This document shows positions 58,455 through 64,000 of a stretch of 64,000 nt of DNA, one piece after another. The first letter of the stretch is position 1. Every line of letters starts with the position of its first letter. The notes beneath the pieces are model-generated. The model saw nothing but the letters and a program-made list of their open reading frames with translations, was not told the DNA's origin and made no database searches. This stretch comes from Anaerolineales bacterium (GTDB lineage Bacteria; Chloroflexota; Anaerolineae; Anaerolineales; UBA11579): positions 1,404,805 to 1,468,804 of the forward strand of contig CP075367.1 in the NCBI GenBank assembly GCA_019454165.1, in the 5' to 3' direction. The translations under genes and the position numbers were made by a program.

Positions 58455-58604
58455 ATGAGACGGATAATTTTAGTGTTCATAATTTGGATAATTGTGGCGA
58501 CTGTTGTTAATGCATTTTTCCGAGATTTCCCGCCAATTGTCCCACTGGGACTAAACATGCTTATCTTGGTGTTACTGTTCGTGATGAAGCCAAAGACTAA
58601 TTGA
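58455..58604 (+). CDS. 49-residue two-helix membrane protein
   Basis: MRRIILVFIIWIIVATVVNA is a first membrane helix, FFRDFPPIVPLG a short loop, and LNMLILVLLFVMKPKTN a second helix with a basic end. AGAGGTGG precedes the ATG. The surrounding 480 bp are AT-rich relative to the rest. No family recognised; such short hydrophobic genes can be toxins or membrane regulators, but nothing here decides it. Confidence 0.55.
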   Translation: MRRIILVFIIWIIVATVVNAFFRDFPPIVPLGLNMLILVLLFVMKPKTN

Positions 58605-58660
58605 CAATCGCAAGCCTTGGTCGGTTTCGCAAAAAATGTCGAGTTTGAGCGGATGCAGAA

Positions 58661-58669
58661 TGCTATAGT
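58661..58669 (+). promoter_or_regulatory. Extended -10 of the AraC gene (leaderless)
   Basis: TG-C-TATAGT ends 6 nt before the GTG start at 58676. Confidence 0.6.
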
Positions 58670-58675
58670 GGCAGA

Positions 58676-59635
58676 GTGTTGAGTCCTGTGCGGTCAGTGA
58701 CGACCAATAAACATAAGCAGAGCTTGCTGCCCGTATTGGTTCATATCGAAGAGCATCTGGATGAGCCGCTGCCACTCGAGCAATTGGCTGCGGTGGCCGG
58801 TTTCTCGCCGCATCATTTCCACCGCGTCTTCCAGCATGTGACTGGGGAAGCCCCGAAAGAATACTTGCGCCGGCTGCGGCTCGAGCGCGCCGTCTATCGC
58901 CTCAAGGTCAGCCCGGACAATGTGTTGCAGATCGCCCTCGACGCTGGCTTCAAGACCCACGAAACCTTTACGCGGGCGTTCTTGCGCCAGTTCGACATCC
59001 ATCCGTCTCAGTTTCGCAACGTATTGAAAGAGTATCGTGCCTGTGCGGATGAAACAATGACGGAGCATGCCTACGAAGCATTCACTCCTGAGACCCCGCT
59101 AACGCTTCGTTTCAACATGCAAAAAGAGGCGCTGCGCGTAGAGCACATACCCGCCCAGCACCTGATCTTCATCCGCTACAAAGGCTACGAGAATCTGCTT
59201 TCAGACTCGCAATCATTCCTCGACCTGTGGACGCCTCTGTTTGAATTCGCAGAACAGCATGGCCTTGAGCACTCGCACGATAAGCTGATCGGCATCACTC
59301 ACGACGATCCCTACGTAAGCAGCGAGGCCAATATCCGCTTCGATGCCTGCCTGCCGGTCAGCGGGCCGATCGCGGCCAGCTACCCGATCGGCTACCGGCA
59401 GCTGCAGCCCGGGCTGTGCGTGGCCCGCCGTCACACTGGTGGCATGGAGGAGATCGCCAAGACCTTCGCCCATATTGGCGTCGAATGGCTGCCTGACAGC
59501 CAGCACTGCTTGCGCGCCGCGCCTCCATTTGAGATCCACGCGTACCGACAAGTGAACGGACGCCTGGAGCGGGTGCATACGGACGCGTATGTTCCGCTCG
59601 AACCCATCAAAACCAAAGCCAAGAGGAAACCATGA
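58676..59635 (+). CDS. AraC-family regulator with GyrI-like domain
   Basis: 319 residues. Two AraC helix-turn-helix motifs: LPLEQLAAVAGFSPHHFHRV and DNVLQIALDAGFKTHETFTR, with LDIHPSQFRN following. The C-terminal half (about 140-305) is a GyrI/SHS2-like small-molecule domain (AQHLIFIRYKGYENLLSDSQ). The layout is that of Rob/SoxS-like multidrug regulators. Coupled by ATGA to the SRPBCC gene, which it probably controls with others. Confidence 0.9.
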   Translation: MLSPVRSVTTNKHKQSLLPVLVHIEEHLDEPLPLEQLAAVAGFSPHHFHRVFQHVTGEAPKEYLRRLRLERAVYRLKVSPDNVLQIALDAGFKTHETFTRAFLRQFDIHPSQFRNVLKEYRACADETMTEHAYEAFTPETPLTLRFNMQKEALRVEHIPAQHLIFIRYKGYENLLSDSQSFLDLWTPLFEFAEQHGLEHSHDKLIGITHDDPYVSSEANIRFDACLPVSGPIAASYPIGYRQLQPGLCVARRHTGGMEEIAKTFAHIGVEWLPDSQHCLRAAPPFEIHAYRQVNGRLERVHTDAYVPLEPIKTKAKRKP

Positions 59636-60066
59636 ACGGATTTGAATTCAGTGAGCATATCGCCAAGCCACCCAAGCAGGTCTTTGACCTGATCTCTGAC
59701 CTGACCAATGGCAGCAAGTTCCTTGACAACATCAAGGAGAGTCAAAAGACCAGCAGCGGCCCGATCGGCGTGGGCACAACCTTCCGCGAGACCCGCATCG
59801 TCGGCGGCAAAGAGTCGAGCACAGAGCTGCTGGTGACCGCCTATGAGCCGCACACGCATGTCGGCATCAGCACGGAGGTAGAGGGCATCAAGGTGGTGTA
59901 TCACTACTATCTCTCGCCCGAGGCTGGCGGCACGCAGGTTCGCTGGGTCTGCGAGCTGGAGGCCAGCGGCCTGCGCAAAATGATGCTACCGATGGTGGCC
60001 GGCATCATGAAGAAAGAAGACGGCGACCATCTGCAGAAGCTGAAAGCGTATTTGGAGGCTAAGTAA
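59632..60066 (+). CDS. SRPBCC (polyketide-cyclase-like) protein
   Basis: 144 residues with the START/SRPBCC fold: FEFSEHIAKPPKQVFDLISD, GVGTTFRETRIVGGKESSTE, VYHYYLSPEAGGTQVRWVCE and a long C-terminal helix. Binds a hydrophobic ligand in a cavity. Coupled to the AraC regulator. Confidence 0.85.
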   Translation: MNGFEFSEHIAKPPKQVFDLISDLTNGSKFLDNIKESQKTSSGPIGVGTTFRETRIVGGKESSTELLVTAYEPHTHVGISTEVEGIKVVYHYYLSPEAGGTQVRWVCELEASGLRKMMLPMVAGIMKKEDGDHLQKLKAYLEAK

Positions 60067-60087
60067 CTGGGCATTGCTGCCTAAAAC

Positions 60088-60120
60088 AAAAGACCCGCCG
60101 TTCGGCGGGTCTTTTTTTTG
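60088..60120. terminator. Bidirectional terminator between SRPBCC and rpmF
   Basis: AAAAGACCCGCCG-TT-CGGCGGGTCTTTT with A and T runs. Confidence 0.92.
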
Positions 60121-60134
60121 TAAATCGTGCTTGG

Positions 60135-60320
60135 TTACTCGCGCTCGACTTTTACGACCTCACGGCCCTTGTAGTAGCCGCAGTTGGCGCACACCTGGTG
60201 GGGCAGGCGCATCTGGCCACAATTGGAGCAGGTGACCGTGTTGCGGGCCTGCAGCGCGTCATGGGCGCGGCGGCGGTCGCGGCGGCCCTTGGAATGCTTG
60301 CGTTTCGGAAGCGGTGTCAT
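60135..60320 (-). CDS. rpmF: 50S ribosomal protein bL32
   Basis: 61 residues: MTPLPKRKHSKGRRDRRRAH at the N-terminus and a zinc ribbon (CSNCGQMRLPHQVCANCGYY, two CxxC pairs). Structural protein of the large subunit. It has a strong promoter of its own (60384-60412). The Cys-plus form needs zinc. Confidence 0.95.
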   Translation of the reverse strand: MTPLPKRKHSKGRRDRRRAHDALQARNTVTCSNCGQMRLPHQVCANCGYYKGREVVKVERE

Positions 60321-60383
60321 TTCAGTTGATCTCTCTATCTAGTCAATTCACAAAACCGCCTGCGGTTAGGCAGGCAGGGGCGA

Positions 60384-60412
60384 AGTATAGCGGGTAGTCT
60401 GGCCTTTGTCAA
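60384..60412 (-). promoter_or_regulatory. Sigma-70 type promoter of rpmF
   Basis: TTGACA (60412-60407), 17 bp, TATACT (60389-60384) on the minus strand, about 65 nt before the ATG. Confidence 0.85.
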
Positions 60413-60430
60413 ATCTGATGGCGGGCAATT

Positions 60431-61345
60431 TTACTCCCTATCCAGCCCCTCGTCTTCGTAGCTGGCCACGTCGCCGATCGACTCCAGGTGCGTGAACACG
60501 GTGACGTCGCCGCTCAGGGCAGCCCGCACCGCCGCCTCCACGCGCTCCAGCAGGCGGTGGCCACGCGCCACCGTCCAGCCGCCGGGCACCAGCACGTGCA
60601 ACGAGACGAAGCTGCGCGCCCCTGACTGCCGCGTGCGCAGGGCGTGATACTGCACGCCCTGCGGCAGCTGGCCCTCGATGGCGGCCTGCACCGCCGCCAG
60701 CTCCTCGGGCGGCAGGGCTGCATCCAGCAGGCCGGCGGCCGATTTGCGCACGATCTTGACCCCGCTGAAAGTGATGTTGGCTGCCACGGCCAGCGCAATG
60801 ATCGGGTCGAGCACCTGCCAGCCGCTCAGCGCCACCAGGCCCACCGCGGCCAGCACGCCGGCCGAGGTCCACACATCCGTCATCAGGTGCTGCGCATTGG
60901 CCTCCAGGCTGGCGGAGTTGTGCGTGCGGGCCGCCCGGCGCAGCACCTGCGCCACGCCCAGGTTGATGACCGAGGCCAGCACGGAGACGGCCAGACCCAG
61001 CCCGATCGATTCGATGGGCTTGGGATATATCAGCCCCTGGATGGCGCTGTAGGCAATGCTGCCGGCGGCCAGCAAGATCAGCACACCTTCGATCACGCTG
61101 GAGAAGTATTCGGCCTTGGTGTGGCCGTAAGCATGCTCTTCGTCCGGCGGGGTGGCGGCCAGGCTGAGCATACCCAGCGCCATCACCGCGCCGGCCAGGT
61201 TCACCAGCGACTCCAGCGCGTCCGACAGCAGGCCCACCGAGCCGGTGACCCAGTAGGCGGTCGCCTTCAGACCGATCGTCACCACGGCCGCGGCGATCGA
61301 AAGCCAGGCGTAGCGGGTCAGTTTTGCACGCGTCTCAATTTGCAC
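60431..61345 (-). CDS. Cation diffusion facilitator (CDF) transporter
   Basis: 304 residues from a GTG. Six membrane helices: [19 protein letters not shown] (metal-site Asp and helix 2), [40 protein letters not shown] (second Asp-type site) and a C-terminal cytoplasmic ferredoxin-like domain ([20 protein letters not shown]). It exports Zn2+, Fe2+, Mn2+ or similar in exchange for H+. The first site has SDALE where many have HSLVD, so specificity is uncertain. Confidence 0.92.
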   Translation of the reverse strand: MQIETRAKLTRYAWLSIAAAVVTIGLKATAYWVTGSVGLLSDALESLVNLAGAVMALGMLSLAATPPDEEHAYGHTKAEYFSSVIEGVLILLAAGSIAYSAIQGLIYPKPIESIGLGLAVSVLASVINLGVAQVLRRAARTHNSASLEANAQHLMTDVWTSAGVLAAVGLVALSGWQVLDPIIALAVAANITFSGVKIVRKSAAGLLDAALPPEELAAVQAAIEGQLPQGVQYHALRTRQSGARSFVSLHVLVPGGWTVARGHRLLERVEAAVRAALSGDVTVFTHLESIGDVASYEDEGLDRE

Positions 61346-61404
61346 AGTGTCTTATCTCAGCGGACTAATCGACCAATTGACCAGTCGACTGGTCTGTTAG
61401 TTTG

Positions 61405-62491
61405 CTAGCTATTCCCAACTTGGCTACGCAAATACGCCTCAATGAATCCATTCAGCCGGCCATCCAACACGGCCTGGCTGTTGCCTTCTTCGTATTCGGT
61501 GCGGTGGTCCTTCACCAGCTGGTAGGGGTGCAGTACGTACGAACGGATCTGGCTGCCCCATTCGGCCTTTTGATATTCACCGCGCAGCTGGGCCAGCTCC
61601 TGGGCCTGCTCGGCCTCCAGCACTTCCAGCAGGCGCGCTTTCAGCACCCGCATGGCATTGTCGCGGTTCTGGGCCTGCGAGCGTTCATTCTGGCAGCTGG
61701 CTACGATGCCGGTGGGGATGTGCGTGATGCGCACGGCGGTGTCGTTCTTCTGCACGTTCTGGCCGCCCGCGCCGCCGGAGCGGAAGGTGTCGATGCGCAG
61801 GTCGTTCGGGTTGATCTCCAGCTCCACATCATCCACCTGCGGCAGTACCTCCACCTGGGCGAAGGAGGTGTGGCGGCGCCGGGCCGAGTCGAACGGCGAG
61901 AGCCGCACCAGGCGGTGCACGCCTTTCTCCGGGCGCAGGTAGCCGTAGGCGTACGGCCCACTCACCGCGATCGTGACGCTCTTGATGCCGGCTTCCTCGC
62001 CCGCAGTCGAGTCGATGATCTCGGTCTTGTAGCCCTCTTCCTCGGCCCAACGCAGGTACATGCGCTGCAGCATGGCCGCCCAATCCTGTGAGTCGGTGCC
62101 GCCGGCGCCGGCGTTGATGCTCAGCAGGGCATTGCCGTTGTCGTACTCGCCAGACAGCAGGGTGCGCAGCTCACGCTGGTCCACCTCGCGCTCTACGGCT
62201 TCGGCCTCAGTTTCCAGCTCGGCCCGCAGGCTCTCATCGCCCAGCTCCGCCAGTTCGCGGTTGTCACTGATGCGCTGCTCCAGCTTGCGCCAGCTCTCGA
62301 CCTCCTCACGCAGGGCGGCGACGCGCTTCATCAATTGTTGAGCCTGGGTGGGGTTATCCCATAGATCGGGAGCCGCGGCTTGCTGCTCCAGCGAGGCTAG
62401 TTCGGCTTCCTGTTTGGGCAGGTCAAAGACGCTCCAAGAGAGATTGGATGCGTTCCTGGGCGTGGGTAAGGCGTTCGGCGATGTCTTGCAT
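61405..62491 (-). CDS. prfB: Peptide chain release factor 2, with programmed frameshift
   Basis: The ATG at 62491 opens a 22-codon frame ending CTT-TGA-C. A +1 slip there joins it to the main frame (62424-61405), giving about 361 residues, the normal RF2 length. The main frame has SPF (VRLSPFDSARRRH), which reads UGA/UAA, and GGAGGQNVQKNDTAV with the GGQ for peptide release. The helical N-terminal domain is restored only by the shift. TATAAT lies 6 nt before the ATG, so it may be leaderless. Confidence 0.96.
62422..62435 (-). promoter_or_regulatory. Programmed +1 frameshift site of prfB
   Basis: GGAG (62435-62432), CGT, CTT, TGA, C: an internal Shine-Dalgarno three bases before the slippery CTT and an in-frame TGA followed by C, as in the classical RF2 site. 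RF2 scarcity at the TGA promotes the shift, which is autoregulation. Confidence 0.95.
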
Positions 62492-62497
62492 AAGCTA

Positions 62498-62567
62498 ATT
62501 ATAGCTATAAGCCTTAAGCTTTAAGCTTACGGCTTATAGCTTACAGCTTATGGCGAATAGCTATAAT
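62498..62567. promoter_or_regulatory. Divergent prfB/moaC promoter with palindrome
   Basis: Minus strand TATAAT (62503-62498) serves prfB; plus strand TATAAT (62562-62567) serves moaC. Each ends 6 nt before its ATG. Between them AGCTATAAGCC (62503 onward) and GGCTTATAGCT form an inverted repeat around TTAAGCTTTAAGCTTAC. The palindrome could bind a regulator of both genes. Confidence 0.65.
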
Positions 62568-62573
62568 TCAAGT

Positions 62574-63053
62574 ATGGCTAAACTTTCGCATCTCGACCCG
62601 GCCGGCAATGCCCGCATGGTGGATGTGGGTGACAAGAATGTGACCGAACGCACTGCAGTGGCGGCGGGCGAAGTGCGCATGCTGTCGGAGACGCTGGCCC
62701 TGGTGCGCGCCGGCCAACTCAAGAAGGGCGATGTGCTCACCGTGGCGCAAGTAGCTGGCATCCAGGCTGCCAAGCGCACCGCCGAGCTGATCCCGTTCTG
62801 CCATCCGCTGCCGCTCGAGCACATCTCGCTCGAGTTCGAGCTCGACGATGCCCTGCCGGGTATCCGCATCCGCGTCACGGCCCGCACCACGGGCAAGACC
62901 GGCGTCGAGATGGAAGCGCTGACCGCCGTCTCTGTGGCGGCCCTCACGATCTACGATATGGCCAAAGCCGCTGAGAAGAGCATGCACATCGAAAACATCC
63001 GCCTGGTCAGCAAGACCGGCGGCACCGGTGGAGACTACGCCGAGGCGGGCTGA
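62574..63053 (+). CDS. moaC: Cyclic pyranopterin monophosphate synthase
   Basis: 159 residues from the ATG at 62574. [60 protein letters not shown] and KTGGTGGD are family signatures, with the active-site Lys/His included. Converts the product of MoaA to cyclic pyranopterin monophosphate in molybdopterin synthesis. Coupled to the following gene (TGATG). Confidence 0.96.
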   Translation: MAKLSHLDPAGNARMVDVGDKNVTERTAVAAGEVRMLSETLALVRAGQLKKGDVLTVAQVAGIQAAKRTAELIPFCHPLPLEHISLEFELDDALPGIRIRVTARTTGKTGVEMEALTAVSVAALTIYDMAKAAEKSMHIENIRLVSKTGGTGGDYAEAG

Positions 63054-63229
63054 TGGCTGAAACCAAATGGACCCGCCGCGACGAGAAGCAGCGCAAAAAG
63101 AAGCACGGCATGCGCGTGACCGGGCGCAGCATCTTCACATTGCAGGCAGTCCAGAAGAAAAAGGCTGACCAGGCCGCCAAGAGCAAGCCGAAGACCAAAG
63201 CGCGCTCCAAGAAGAAGACCGCCAAATGA
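63053..63229 (+). CDS. Small basic protein inside the molybdopterin operon
   Basis: 58 residues: [20 protein letters not shown], a middle VTGRSIFTLQAVQKKKADQA, and a Lys-rich end SKPKTKARSKKKTAK. Its ATG overlaps the moaC stop (TGATG) and its own stop overlaps the next ATG (ATGA at 63226-63229). No family known to me. Translational coupling to both neighbours supports it as a real gene. Confidence 0.72.
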   Translation: MAETKWTRRDEKQRKKKHGMRVTGRSIFTLQAVQKKKADQAAKSKPKTKARSKKKTAK

Positions 63230-63945
63230 GCACGGTGACCGTGCTGTTCTTCGCCACCCTGCGTGACAAAGCCGGTGTGGCACAAACTCAACTGGAGTTG
63301 CCCGCCGGTGCGGATGTGGCCGCTTTCAAGCAGACCCTGTTCGCCAAGTTCCCGCAGTTGGCCGCCCACGCAGGCGCCATGCTGGTCGCCGTCAATAAGG
63401 AATACGCCTTCGACGCTGACCCGGTGCCTGCTGGCGCAGAGATCGCGTTGTTCCCGCCGGTCAGCGGCGGCTCGGGGGATGCAATGCCAACGCATTTCAC
63501 CATCACCGAAGACGCGCTGGATCTCAACGCGATGCTGGCCGGCATCACGTTGCCCACCACCGGCGCGGCCTGTTTCTTCAGCGGCATGGTGCGCGGCGAA
63601 ACGCATCGCACCACACCGCACGAGACTCAGCGCCTGGTCTACGAAGCCTATGTGCCCATGGCCGAGGCCAAGATGCAGCAAGTCGCCGCTGAGATTCGCC
63701 AGCGCTGGCCGCAGGTCGAAGGCATCGCCATTGCCCAGCGCATTGGTACGCTGCTGCCCGGCACGCCCACGGTGCTGATCGCCTGCACCGCCGGCCACCG
63801 CGACAGCGGCGTGTTCGAAGCCGCCCGTTACGGCATTGACCGCCTGAAAGAGATCGTGCCGATCTGGAAGAAGGAGATCGGTCCCAACGGCGAGGAGTGG
63901 GTGGAGGGTGAATACCTGCCGACCCAGACGGATAAGCAAGCATGA
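63226..63945 (+). CDS. Molybdopterin synthase, MoaD-MoaE fusion
   Basis: 239 residues. Residues 1-82 are MoaD (VTVLFFATLRDKAGVAQTQ to FPPVSGG), ending in the GG pair that must become a thiocarboxylate. Residues 87-239 are MoaE (ACFFSGMVRGETH, YEAYVPMAEAKMQQVAAEI, IGTLLPGTPTVLIACTAGHR, PIWKKEIGPNGEEWVEGEY). As in MoaX-type fusions, GG is internal (81-82, then SGDA), so cleavage after it would free an active MoaD. Internal ATGs at the junction are an alternative. Adds the dithiolene sulfurs to cPMP. Confidence 0.93.
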   Translation: MSTVTVLFFATLRDKAGVAQTQLELPAGADVAAFKQTLFAKFPQLAAHAGAMLVAVNKEYAFDADPVPAGAEIALFPPVSGGSGDAMPTHFTITEDALDLNAMLAGITLPTTGAACFFSGMVRGETHRTTPHETQRLVYEAYVPMAEAKMQQVAAEIRQRWPQVEGIAIAQRIGTLLPGTPTVLIACTAGHRDSGVFEAARYGIDRLKEIVPIWKKEIGPNGEEWVEGEYLPTQTDKQA

Positions 63946-64000
63946 CCACCTACGCTTGCACCAACTGCCGCCGCCCGTATCCTGAAAGCGGAGCGCCGTT
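63942..64000 (+). CDS. Protein with N-terminal Cys pair, cut by the window edge
   Basis: Only 19 residues are visible: MTTYACTNCRRPYPESGA and on. ATGA overlap with the fusion gene makes it the next gene of the operon. CxxC followed by RRPYP recalls the zinc-ribbon start of threonine-synthase-like proteins, but that is weak. Confidence 0.6.
   Translation, partial: MTTYACTNCRRPYPESGAP

Overview
The window is GC-rich, densely coded bacterial DNA. It carries three tRNA genes, a T-box, many short dispersed palindromic repeats and about 65 protein genes. The gene mix fits a Chloroflexota (Anaerolineae-like) chromosome: a PAS-UbiA prenyltransferase fusion, a MoaD-MoaE fusion, Thr/Pro-rich secreted lipoproteins, an MshA-like glycosyltransferase, a T-box in front of serS and paired FAD oxidoreductases next to a GcvT-like protein. 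That placement is inferred from protein resemblance only; there is no rRNA in the window.

Layout. 1-6960 holds regulators and membrane genes: an AAA+ ATPase behind a MerR/TipAS regulator, an ArsR pair, the PAS-UbiA fusion and two ECF sigma modules. 6961-7554 is a gene-free repeat block. 7555-13952 has an M20 peptidase, a VTT protein, cyclophilin, uridine kinase, tRNA-Thr, a glycosyltransferase, a GNAT protein and tRNA-Val. 14006-16956 codes for envelope proteins (LysM-M23 peptidase, solute-binding lipoprotein). 17164-21471 is a translation block: greA, lysS, an HhH protein, a DUF559 gene flanked by repeats, and T-box-serS. 21505-31869 is mixed metabolism and membrane genes, with a second UbiA and a third ECF module. 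31921-36142 has a methyltransferase and a large secreted zinc protease with Fn3-like repeats.

36259-43158 is the most unusual part. An active-looking radical SAM/SPASM protein and a small DUF2207-like membrane protein lie on the plus strand. Facing them is a minus-strand operon for a zinc-ribbon membrane protein, a DUF2207-like protein ending in an alternating Cys-Ala tail, and a completely cysteine-free radical-SAM paralogue. An AT-rich insert with a Lys-rich mini-protein and a three-helix membrane protein separates the two halves. I infer a peptide- or protein-modification system.

43517-50236 holds an AIM24-like protein, DUF2200, a lipoprotein, a 280-bp tandem repeat, citrate synthase, an MFS transporter and a zinc peptidase. 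50273-55173 is an oxidoreductase operon. 55307-60066 has tRNA-Asp, a membrane glycosyltransferase, fabD with a frameshifted small partner gene, and an AraC-SRPBCC pair. 60135-64000 has rpmF, a cation-efflux gene, prfB with its programmed frameshift, and a molybdopterin operon (moaC, a small basic protein, moaD-moaE fusion).

Two themes recur. At least twelve genes have a -10 hexamer ending only 6-8 nt before the start codon, which implies leaderless mRNAs. At least five families of short inverted repeats fill the intergenic gaps.
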